Origin: a bacterium
GTDB lineage: Bacteria; Planctomycetota; Planctomycetia; Pirellulales; Pirellulaceae
NCBI GenBank assembly: GCA_024743355.1
Contig: JANSWS010000015.1
Span: forward strand, 1 to 44,580
DNA length: 44,580 nt
Direction of reading: 5' to 3'
Shown piece after piece: positions 18,963-27,524 of this stretch; within the stretch, counting starts at the first letter, position 1; each line of letters begins with the position of its first letter. The translations under genes were made by a program, and so were the position numbers. The notes under the pieces were generated by a model. It made no database searches. It was given only the letters and a program-made list of their open reading frames with translations, and had not been told where the DNA came from.

Positions 18963-19961
18963 AGGACTGGCGGCGGTCCCCCAAGCGGTTGGAACACGCT
19001 CACGGCTCTGGCAGCCTGCCTGATATCATTTGAGCTGCCTTGTCTTCCGGGCGCGGCTACGGCCTGGGCCCAAGCGCCAGCTTCCCAACATGTGTTCGCT
19101 GTCGACGATCCTCCCGGTTCGGCTGGCAAAACGCTCGCAGAATCTTCGCACATGTCCATGGGATTGTCTTTGGAGAGCGGCCGTCCCGCGGCTCAACCTT
19201 CCCAGGTCCCTGCCAAGCGAATCGCGTTCCCGCTAGCCTCGGAGGCTGACGCGAGTTTGGCGACGCCGGAGGTCCTGGCGTGGTTGGAGGAGTTGATTCG
19301 TAGAAATCTACCTGAGAGCTACGAAGATGATCGCAAGTGGAATCAGCAGAAGGAAGTCTGGGACGGGATCGACTGGCGTCGCGAAGGGTGGAAACTGGAG
19401 ACGAAGCGGCGTAAAAAATTAGTCAACGCGGGAACTTGGACACGTTATTCGATTTCTTTCGTGGAACCCGATAAGAATCTGTTCATTGAGTTTCATCAAC
19501 TCGAAACTCTTGGGGATGGACGAATCGCTTTTGGCATCAGCGTGGATTGCGCCCTCGACGTTTTCGGAAGGCTGAGTCGCTGGGTTCGCGACGTGCAAGT
19601 TGTGAGCATCAGTGCCAATGCCGACGCAGCCTGTCGCTTGACCCTGGAAGGGACCGTTCAGTTTCAGGTCAATCCGCTAGTGCTTCCACCGGATATCTCC
19701 ATGCGCCCAACTGTGGAGCGTGCCCACATTGAATTGACGCATTATCGAGTGCGGAGAGTCAGTCAGGTGGGCGGTGATTTCGCCAAGGTGTTAGGTGAAG
19801 GACTGAAACGCGTGGTGGATGAGAAGCTGGAAGATCTCAATTCCAAGCTGGCCGACAAGATCAATGCACAACTAGAAAAACACTCGGAGAAATTATCGTT
19901 CTCCGCTCAAAGTTGGCTGCGTTCCAAGCTGATCACTCCTGGGCAATCCTCCGGCCCCTGA
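18960..19961 (+). CDS. Hypothetical exported protein
   Basis: Strong SD (AAGGAGG) 5 nt before ATG; hydrophobic N-terminus ending in AWAQA; long uninterrupted ORF. Family not recognised. Confidence 0.75.
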   Translation: MRTGGGPPSGWNTLTALAACLISFELPCLPGAATAWAQAPASQHVFAVDDPPGSAGKTLAESSHMSMGLSLESGRPAAQPSQVPAKRIAFPLASEADASLATPEVLAWLEELIRRNLPESYEDDRKWNQQKEVWDGIDWRREGWKLETKRRKKLVNAGTWTRYSISFVEPDKNLFIEFHQLETLGDGRIAFGISVDCALDVFGRLSRWVRDVQVVSISANADAACRLTLEGTVQFQVNPLVLPPDISMRPTVERAHIELTHYRVRRVSQVGGDFAKVLGEGLKRVVDEKLEDLNSKLADKINAQLEKHSEKLSFSAQSWLRSKLITPGQSSGP

Positions 19962-20217
19962 GTGTATTTCACGCCAGATGTCCTCGGCGGGTACGTCCCT
20001 TTGGCCGAAACTCATCTCTACCAGTTTTGAGGCTGTTGCTCGTAATCGTACTGAGTGGAACGCTGCTCGTACTCGACTCGAATCTGTGTTGGCTTGAGTC
20101 TCTCGTGAGCTTTGCATTTCAGGGCAATGCAGGTGCGAACTGCGTCTGCTTTCCGACCGCGCGTGCCGATTTGAACGGGTGTGGCGGTCGCCAGGAACGG
20201 CTCGGCAAGCTTTTTGC

Positions 20218-21651
20218 CTAGGGAGTTATCGCAACTTCGCTACCGACAACGAGGATGTTGAAGACATGTTGAGCGTCCAGCGGGGCCAGGCTGATGCAGC
20301 CAGCGTCTTCCAGATCGGAACTCGACATTTCCGCGGTCCCGTGGATGCACAGATCGTTCCCTAGGTTTAACCAATAGCCTCCATAGGGATTCATGGGCTC
20401 CTTGCCTTGGATCACATTGCCGCCCGAGGCGTAGTAGGTTCGGTCCTGCTGTCGGGCGACAACCTCAAACGAGCCGAGTTTGGGGGCGGGGTCTTTGCCG
20501 AACGTCACGGGAAAGCGTCCCGCATACAAGTCGCTGACAAACAGCGTCAGCTCTTGCTTGGACAGACTCACTTGAGCGTTGATCGGCCCGCGAACCACTT
20601 TCAGCTGAGAGCCGGGCACCAGGGCTTTCGAATTGCCAAGTCCATTCAGAGCATTCAGCAGCTCGGGCGTAATACTATATTGTTCGGCCACAGAGGCTAC
20701 GTTGTCTGTTGCGCTCACCACGTGCGGAGGCTCCAACAGATGACGCTTCGAGTAGACGACCTCCCTGGAGAGCGCGTCCAACAAGTCAATCAAATCCGCA
20801 CTTTCTTCAGCGCCAAGTTCGGGGCTATTGAAGTAGGGCGAAAGCAAAGCCAGAGCTTCTTTTAGCTGTTGCTGATTGGCCAGGTCCAAAGCCTGCTGAC
20901 GAGCTGCAGCAAAAGCCATGGTAGGCTGTGGGCGACTGGTGGAGCCAGTGGCTGCAGGCGGACTGGCAGCTGAAGGCTCTTGCTGGTAGCCGAGGGTCAT
21001 GGCGTTTCCGGGATTCTTTTCGCCCGAAACCAGTGGAGTGTTTGTTTCCGCGCCCACCGCATAGCGATTGCCGGAACCGGGCAGCCCGGCGGATTGTTCG
21101 GTTGTCGGTTGGGTAGCTGCACCCGGCGTGGCCAAGGCGGGGAAGCCCTCCAATTTGGGCGCGTTGGCCAAATCGGGCAACGCGTTCGTATTGCTGGTGC
21201 CTGAGTTGTTGCCTGGCAAGGTCAGTCCAAGATCGGCTGGCGGCGTCGGTATCGTGCCACCCAGGTTGGTCGCGATCTGATCTGGGGACCCGCCCGGCAA
21301 GCCGGCAGCGGGCAAGGGAACAGAGCTGCTTTCCACGGATACCGGACTTGTAGCCGTGCTCATGGGTTCCAGCGAAAGATTCGGCAGCGAGGAAGGCAAT
21401 TGAGTGGGATTGCCAGGTGTGGATAGACCCCCCGCTCCTCCAACTATCAGTTGCGAAGGATCAATGGGTACTGCTGCGTCCATGGATGCCATGCTGCCTT
21501 CGTCCGGTAGCAGTTGTTCGAGATCCGTTTCCTCCAGCCAAACTCGCATGCTGTCTGGCAGGTCGGGATCCGGAGCATTCAAGGCGACAAAAGCGCCATA
21601 GCAGACAGCCAGCAAGAGAACGACAACCACACTGGTCTTAATCGTTTGCAC
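20218..21651 (-). CDS. Membrane-anchored LysM + L,D-transpeptidase (YkuD-like) protein
   Basis: GTG start with SD AAGGAGG (complement 21659..21665); TM KTSVVVVLLLAVCYGAFVAL; LysM-like VVSATDNVASVAEQYSITPELLNALNGL...LVPGSQLKVV; YkuD-like ...LCIHGTAEMSSSDLEDAGCISL. Confidence 0.85.
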   Translation of the reverse strand: MQTIKTSVVVVLLLAVCYGAFVALNAPDPDLPDSMRVWLEETDLEQLLPDEGSMASMDAAVPIDPSQLIVGGAGGLSTPGNPTQLPSSLPNLSLEPMSTATSPVSVESSSVPLPAAGLPGGSPDQIATNLGGTIPTPPADLGLTLPGNNSGTSNTNALPDLANAPKLEGFPALATPGAATQPTTEQSAGLPGSGNRYAVGAETNTPLVSGEKNPGNAMTLGYQQEPSAASPPAATGSTSRPQPTMAFAAARQQALDLANQQQLKEALALLSPYFNSPELGAEESADLIDLLDALSREVVYSKRHLLEPPHVVSATDNVASVAEQYSITPELLNALNGLGNSKALVPGSQLKVVRGPINAQVSLSKQELTLFVSDLYAGRFPVTFGKDPAPKLGSFEVVARQQDRTYYASGGNVIQGKEPMNPYGGYWLNLGNDLCIHGTAEMSSSDLEDAGCISLAPLDAQHVFNILVVGSEVAITP

Positions 21652-21882
21652 GATAATCCTCCTTGAACGAACAACCCAGTCACTGCTTGAGTGTCTACTG
21701 AGTCGTGCAACGGCCACGGGAAAAATCCGTTGTGTGGCATGGCTTCGCCAAGCGCACACCTTCCCGTTTGTCGCGATCCTAGCTAGCTGGGGCCAACGAA
21801 GCTAGAGCAATCGTTACTTTCCGAAACTCTAAATTTCGTAAATGCGGATGGTTCGTTGGCTGGAGAATAGACCGCCAGAAGC

Positions 21883-22350
21883 TCAGTGTGAGTGATTGGC
21901 TGGCACGCCATTACCGAGTTGAGCCAGCACCTGCAGTACACCATTCAAATGGGCGAGTCTTGGCCCGAAGCGATCGACGAACTCATTGAGCATGTAGTCG
22001 CCTTCGATGAGATGGTCTTCGCTGTCGTTGATTTCTTCCGTGAGCGTTTCAAGAAATTCGGTTTGGACCCGGGATAGAGCTTCAGCCGCCTTGCGGCAAG
22101 ACTTGGCCAGCCGTGGATTGGCTTCCTTCCACTGTTCCAACTCCTGAGCACGCTGCTTTTGCACGGTGACAGTGGCCTGGACCAGCTGTTCCAGCAATTG
22201 ATTTTGCCGTTGCTGTCCGGTTGCGATCTGGTGCAGCAATGCAAGCGTTGCTTGCTCGGCATTGCCAGCATTGGGAGCCGCAGACGCACTGGGTTCAGCA
22301 GAAACATCAATGCGGAACATGGGCGAATATTGAGAGGGTTCTTGGGCCAC
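21883..22350 (-). CDS. Hypothetical helical/coiled-coil protein
   Basis: 155-aa ORF, Gln/Glu-rich helical composition; no recognised family. Confidence 0.55.
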   Translation of the reverse strand: MAQEPSQYSPMFRIDVSAEPSASAAPNAGNAEQATLALLHQIATGQQRQNQLLEQLVQATVTVQKQRAQELEQWKEANPRLAKSCRKAAEALSRVQTEFLETLTEEINDSEDHLIEGDYMLNEFVDRFGPRLAHLNGVLQVLAQLGNGVPANHSH

Positions 22351-22729
22351 TACTATTTACTCCCTGTCACTTCGGCTCGAATCGTTTCCGGCCTAGTATA
22401 GTCAGCATTTGTCGCAAGTCGAGCAAGTAGCCTCCGCCTAAGAGCAAAGTTGCCAAGAGAATCCGAACTTCGACCGCACTTAAAGTCGATACAACCCGCA
22501 TCCCGACATAACCATAGTGCGATGGCGAGCGCCGCAGGGGCATGCTATCCCTACAGGCCGCAAAGGCTTGCAGGCTTGCGCACCTCGCCAAGAGAATGCT
22601 TGCTGTCGTTCCGCGTCCATCACAACATGCGGAAGCGTGGTCGCATTGCTAGCAAGCTCCGGTTGGCAAATTACAGGCTCGTGGATGGTGCGGGCAAAGT
22701 CAGAAACACTCCATGGAAGGTTATGCCTG

Positions 22730-23263
22730 ATGGCCGATTCTCTGGGATTCCTTTCCGTAAGGCAGCATGCGGAGCATGGCTACTTCGGCGGGTTTCTCAT
22801 TCTGAATGCAATGGCGCGACCACTCGAGTTTCACTGCACGCTGCCGATCAAGCCCAGCAGGGCGCAGGTGCTGCTGTACGGTGCAACGCTCAACGATTTC
22901 GTTTGCGGTGAACAAATCGGCCAGGCACTGCTGAAGAAATCGAAGCAGCCGCCAGATCTGATCCTGACCGACTGCCCGCCGGTACTGGCCCTGAATCACG
23001 TGTCCGATGTAACCACGCTGCTGCTTCGGGAAGATTCCGCTCGTCAGCCGACAACTAGCTTGACGACGCCGACATCGGCGACACCAACTCGCAAGGTGCG
23101 TGTAGGCGATCAGGATTTCGAAAGTCCGCTGGATCTCGATTGTTCAACGGAAGTCATCACGACCATTCTTGACGGCTTGGCCTCTCACTTCGAACTGCAA
23201 GAACCGTTTCAGAGAATTGTCGAAGCCTTGATGGAAGCACATCCCATTGTTCGTGCCGCTTAG
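22730..23263 (+). CDS. Hypothetical protein
   Basis: In-frame ATG with ggaagg upstream; acidic, folded-looking sequence MADSLGFLSVRQHAEHGYFGGFLILNAMARPLEFHCTLPIKPSRAQ...; the upstream part of the ORF looks non-coding. Confidence 0.65.
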   Translation: MADSLGFLSVRQHAEHGYFGGFLILNAMARPLEFHCTLPIKPSRAQVLLYGATLNDFVCGEQIGQALLKKSKQPPDLILTDCPPVLALNHVSDVTTLLLREDSARQPTTSLTTPTSATPTRKVRVGDQDFESPLDLDCSTEVITTILDGLASHFELQEPFQRIVEALMEAHPIVRAA

Positions 23264-23286
23264 TCGCGTTCGATCAATGAGTGTCT

Positions 23287-23391
23287 GATAGTCGCCTTTC
23301 GCTCCGCGAAAGTAGCGATTTACAGCAGCTTTCGCCCAGCGAAAGTAGTGTTTTTCCGCAGCTTTCGCGGAAGCGAAAGGTGACTGTTATC
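23287..23391. repeat. Intergenic triple-hairpin element (family shared with 5450..5519)
   Basis: Three hairpins with identical arms CTTTCGC/GCGAAAG at 23296..23312, 23329..23345 and 23362..23379; terminal arms AGTCGCCTTTCGCT / AGCGAAAGGTGACT (13/14). Confidence 0.9.
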
Positions 23392-23498
23392 GATCGAACG
23401 ATCCTGAGGATCGCAGGTTCTCAAAAGGCAGAGTCCAACAAGTTGGGAGCTAGATAGGACGTCCAACACCTTGTGGGGCGACTGAAGGTAAAGGAAGC

Positions 23499-25319
23499 AT
23501 GTTCTTTACGCGCAAAGCAGCAAAGCACTCCGGCGAAGAAGATGGTCATCAATTCGGCTGGGCGGATATCGCCTTTCACGAAGATATGAAGTGGCAGTCG
23601 GGCTTAACGGTGCAAACTCATGCTACGGGTTGGCAGGGGCAGCTAAGTCGCTGTATCCCTATTGAGTCAAAATCTTGGGATATTCAAAACAACGCTCCCG
23701 CAGTGGTCCCAATTCGTTTTGGGAGTATGCCATTGCGGACGATGAGCGTGTTTTTCGATCCCGCATCGCAAGTTCCCTTGGGGAATAAGCAGGATCCGGG
23801 CGACAAGCAACGTCCAAAAACAAAGTCGCAGCCAGACCGAAAATCCGGACAACGGCGGACGCGGATCAAGCCACCGTCCGATATTGTGAAGTTGGAAGAT
23901 CGCTTGTACTACTTGCTCCAGCCGCCGCTGGAGAACCTGCTCGCGTCCGCCGAACTGCGTTTCCCTTTTCAGCCCTTTCCTTATCAGTTCGAAGGAATCG
24001 CTTTTCTGTTCCCCAGGGAATCCGCCATATTGGCCGACGAAATGGGATTGGGCAAAACCATGCAAGCCATCACGGCGATTCGCATGCTGTTGTTGTCACA
24101 GCAGGCTCGCAACATCTTGTTGGTGTGCCCAAAGCCCTTGGTCACAAACTGGCAGCGTGAATTTCAACTCTGGGCGCCGGAGATTCCCGTGACCGTGGTA
24201 GAGGGAGATGCGACGAGGCGTAATTTTATCTGGCAGCAAAACGCGCCGGTTCGGATCGCCAACTATGAACTATTGATGCGCGATCGCGAGATGCTCGAAG
24301 ATTCCGCCCTGCATTTCGATTTAGTCGTGCTCGATGAGGCTCAGCGGATCAAGAATCGAAACAGCACCACTGCGGAGATCGCAAGATCGCTACCGCGCAG
24401 TCGTTCCTGGGCATTGACCGGCACACCCATAGAGAACTCGGTCGAAGATCTGGTAAACATTTTCGAGTTCCTAGCGCCGGGACATTTGCGAAGTGAGATG
24501 AATATTCGCACGATCAGCAAGGAAAGTCGCGACCACATTCTGCGTCGCACCAAAGACCAGGTATTAACGGAAATGCCTCCCAAGATGTTCCGCGACGAAC
24601 AGTTGGAACTGACCCTGGGCCAGCGAGATCGCTATCGAGCGGCTGAGGATGAGGGGATCGTGCAACTGGAGGATCTAGGTGAGACGCTCACCATACAGCA
24701 CGTTTTCGAGTTAGTGCTGAGACTCAAACAGATTTGCAATTTTGATCCGGTTAGCGGCGCGAGTTGTAAACTGGAACGCTTGGAGGCAGACCTGGAGGAG
24801 ATCGCCGCCAGTCGCAAGAAGGCGATTGTATTCAGCCAATGGGTGGGGACGCTTCAGCGTTTAGCGGAACCATTGGCCCGCTTTGGACCGCTGCAATATC
24901 ACGGTCAGATCCCCTCCGCCAGGCGAGATGCAGTTATTCAGCAGTTCAAGGAGGATCCCTCCAAGCATTTGATCTTAATGAGCTATGGGGCGGGAAGTGT
25001 TGGATTGAATCTGCAATTTTGCGAGTACGTGTTCCTGTTCGATCGCTGGTGGAATCCGGCGGTTGAAGATCAAGCGGTCAACCGCGCTCATCGAATCGGC
25101 GCAGCCGGGCCCGTTACCGTGACGCGGATGATGACCGCGGACACCATCGAGCAAAGGATACACGAGGTGCTGGAAGAGAAACGCGAGTTATTCAATCAGC
25201 TGTTTGCGACAGCCGGCACCCCACGTCACGCTGGCCTCAGTCAGGACGAAATTTTTGGATTGTTCAATCTTGCCACGCCCAGAAACGGGAAATCGAAGTC
25301 CAAAGGCCAGGCAGCCTGA
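23499..25319 (+). CDS. SNF2/Rad54-family DEAD/DEAH helicase
   Basis: ILADEMGLGKTMQAITAIRML (Walker A), LVVLDEAQRIKN, ALTGTPIENSVEDL, LILMSYGAGSVGLNLQFCEYVFLFDRWWNPAVEDQAVNRAHRIG. Confidence 0.96.
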   Translation: MFFTRKAAKHSGEEDGHQFGWADIAFHEDMKWQSGLTVQTHATGWQGQLSRCIPIESKSWDIQNNAPAVVPIRFGSMPLRTMSVFFDPASQVPLGNKQDPGDKQRPKTKSQPDRKSGQRRTRIKPPSDIVKLEDRLYYLLQPPLENLLASAELRFPFQPFPYQFEGIAFLFPRESAILADEMGLGKTMQAITAIRMLLLSQQARNILLVCPKPLVTNWQREFQLWAPEIPVTVVEGDATRRNFIWQQNAPVRIANYELLMRDREMLEDSALHFDLVVLDEAQRIKNRNSTTAEIARSLPRSRSWALTGTPIENSVEDLVNIFEFLAPGHLRSEMNIRTISKESRDHILRRTKDQVLTEMPPKMFRDEQLELTLGQRDRYRAAEDEGIVQLEDLGETLTIQHVFELVLRLKQICNFDPVSGASCKLERLEADLEEIAASRKKAIVFSQWVGTLQRLAEPLARFGPLQYHGQIPSARRDAVIQQFKEDPSKHLILMSYGAGSVGLNLQFCEYVFLFDRWWNPAVEDQAVNRAHRIGAAGPVTVTRMMTADTIEQRIHEVLEEKRELFNQLFATAGTPRHAGLSQDEIFGLFNLATPRNGKSKSKGQAA

Positions 25320-25411
25320 GCATCCTTAGTGAAGCCGGCTCGGTTTATTTGCGTCTTTCCGAAACGCCTGAACCTAGTTGCCCCTACGCTCACGACTTGC
25401 TGCAATCGGCG

Positions 25412-27322
25412 CTAGGGCGCTCGACGGCGTTTGCCCTGGGGATCCTTTGGGATGCCATTGGCGGATTCGAGATAGGATAGACGTCGCAAAACGTCCGAGT
25501 AGCTGGAAACGGATTCCTGCAATTGGAATTGCTCAGGTTCGAACTCATACCCGGGGATTCCGTCGCGGAGGAGAACCACGGAGTTCAGGATCAAATTGGC
25601 TTCTACGCCCGATTGAGTGGTTCGCAAGCAGTCCAGCAGCGTAGCTTGAGGTTCTTCCGCCCCGATCAATCCAAGGAACTCGGCGGCTCTTGTGCGAACG
25701 AGCAGATTCGCGTCCTGTTTCAATTCGCTCGCACGCTGCGCGAATTCTGCGGCCTCGCGACCAAAGCAACTGCACACAATGAGCCCCCAATAGCGGATCC
25801 ACGGCGATTCGGAGTTCAATGCCCGTAGCAAAGGTCCTCGGGCTTGGCCAAAGTCGAGCAGGCTCAGGTCGGCCACGTCAACCATTTCAGCAATTTCGGA
25901 TTGTTGTCGTTTCCCGAATGCCACCGGATGATCGAAGGCGTCTTCCACCAGATAGCTCTCGGGGTAGAAGCTTAGATCCGGCAGGGATTTTACTTTCGTG
26001 CGCAGGCGTTCACGCAATTCGGCCAGCGTTGCAGCGTGAGCTGGATCCTCCGCCAAGTCATGCACCTCATGAGGATCGGCCTCGATGTCAAAGAGCATTT
26101 CGGCAGGCCGTGGGCGAAAGAAGGCGCTTCGAGTTGCATCCAGCTGGCCGGCTTGATAAAGCTCACGCCACTGTTGGTAGGCCAACATGATATAGCGATA
26201 GTTGTTTTGTAGCCCATCAAAATTGAAGGGCTGATAGCTGCGAACATATTCATATTTGCCTTTGCGGAGCGTCCGCACCAGGTCGTATTTTTCGTCAAAG
26301 CGATCGGCGTAGCCAAAGGCTTCATCGCGAGCATCAACTTCCTGGGCGGATACTCCCTGGCCCAGGAAGGGTCGTCCGTCGATTTCGGCCGGTGGTTCAA
26401 GCCCGGCAAGCTTGAGGACAGTTGCGCCGAAGTCGATAAACTGAACAAATCCCGGAACCGAAGATCCCAGCGGTCGGTCAATCAGATGTTGGAAGTTCTT
26501 GGGCACGTAGACGACCAAAGGTACATGCAATCCGCTCTCGTAAGCATAGCCCTTGCCCCGCGGAAGAACGCCGCCGTGATCTCCAAAATAGAAAATGAAA
26601 GTGTCATCGAGCAACTCGTCTTGCCGTAGCTGTTCCACGATGTCGCCAATCTGAGCGTCCATCTTGCGTATGTTGTCGTGGTATTGGGCTACCGTATAGC
26701 GAAACAGTTCCGTGTCGGGATGATAGGGGGCCACAAAGACAGATTCGGGATCGGTGGAAGTAGGTGAGTTCTCAAAGCTTTGCTGATTGAAGTGCAAAGA
26801 ACTTTCGTGGGTGCTGGCAAAGCTCTGCATATGGAAAAAAGGCTTATCGGAGCGACGGTTCCGCCAGCTTGCCTTGTCCGATGACTGGTCCCAGGTTCCT
26901 GGGCTTTCGTCCGCGTTGTAGTCCTTCTTTTTGTTGTTGGTGGTGTAATAACCCGCTGTTCGCAGATAAGCGGGAAACATGGCTACGTTCTCAGGCATGG
27001 GGACGCTTACCGCGCGACGATGGAACTGAGTGCCAATTCGGGGTGCGTAGCAGCCGGTCATCAGTGTTGTTCGAGCCACCGAACAGACAGGTGCGTTGGA
27101 GAATGCCTGCTCAAATTTCAGTCCATGCTCCGCCAACTGCTGGATGTGTGGTGTCTCGGCCCCATGGGCATCGAACATTCTCAGGTAATGAATTGAGTTG
27201 TCTTCAGATATCAGCCAGACAATGTTGGGTTTTCCGGCAGCCAATGTCGGCGGGCCAAGCAGGGGCAAGCAGCTGGCGGCTATGGCAAGCAGAGTGCATG
27301 TTTGTTGTATCAGGCCACGCAT
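25412..27322 (-). CDS. Exported sulfatase, atypical FGly-site motif CSVAR, C-terminal HEAT-like segment
   Basis: MRGLIQQTCTLLAIAASCLPLLGPPTLAAGKPNIVWLISEDNS; APVCSVARTTLMTGCYAPRIGTQFHRR; YFGDHGGVLPRGKGYAYESGLHVPLVVYVP. ORF's nominal start (27709) overlaps gyrA; start set at signal peptide ATG. Confidence 0.9.
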   Translation of the reverse strand: MRGLIQQTCTLLAIAASCLPLLGPPTLAAGKPNIVWLISEDNSIHYLRMFDAHGAETPHIQQLAEHGLKFEQAFSNAPVCSVARTTLMTGCYAPRIGTQFHRRAVSVPMPENVAMFPAYLRTAGYYTTNNKKKDYNADESPGTWDQSSDKASWRNRRSDKPFFHMQSFASTHESSLHFNQQSFENSPTSTDPESVFVAPYHPDTELFRYTVAQYHDNIRKMDAQIGDIVEQLRQDELLDDTFIFYFGDHGGVLPRGKGYAYESGLHVPLVVYVPKNFQHLIDRPLGSSVPGFVQFIDFGATVLKLAGLEPPAEIDGRPFLGQGVSAQEVDARDEAFGYADRFDEKYDLVRTLRKGKYEYVRSYQPFNFDGLQNNYRYIMLAYQQWRELYQAGQLDATRSAFFRPRPAEMLFDIEADPHEVHDLAEDPAHAATLAELRERLRTKVKSLPDLSFYPESYLVEDAFDHPVAFGKRQQSEIAEMVDVADLSLLDFGQARGPLLRALNSESPWIRYWGLIVCSCFGREAAEFAQRASELKQDANLLVRTRAAEFLGLIGAEEPQATLLDCLRTTQSGVEANLILNSVVLLRDGIPGYEFEPEQFQLQESVSSYSDVLRRLSYLESANGIPKDPQGKRRRAP

Positions 27323-27524
27323 GGCATTTCTCGCATTGGGTAGGTGGGGGATTACCTTGCATCCCGTCAGCGCGTAACCGATCGATGAGAGCTGAGTAAA
27401 CAGCGGCAGAAGGGATACGTTCAAGGCAAGAACGGTGAGGGACAATCCCGTTGGTTGCTCACGACCATTGTACACCGTGAGGGGCTCGTAGGTCGGAGCA
27501 ACCATGGTCTCCTGCTTGCAGCGA

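Noticed and set aside
22450-22911. 153-aa + ORF overlapping the 22730 gene
   Set aside because: Arg/His-rich out-of-frame reading of the same region; the 22730 frame has a better start and protein-like composition.
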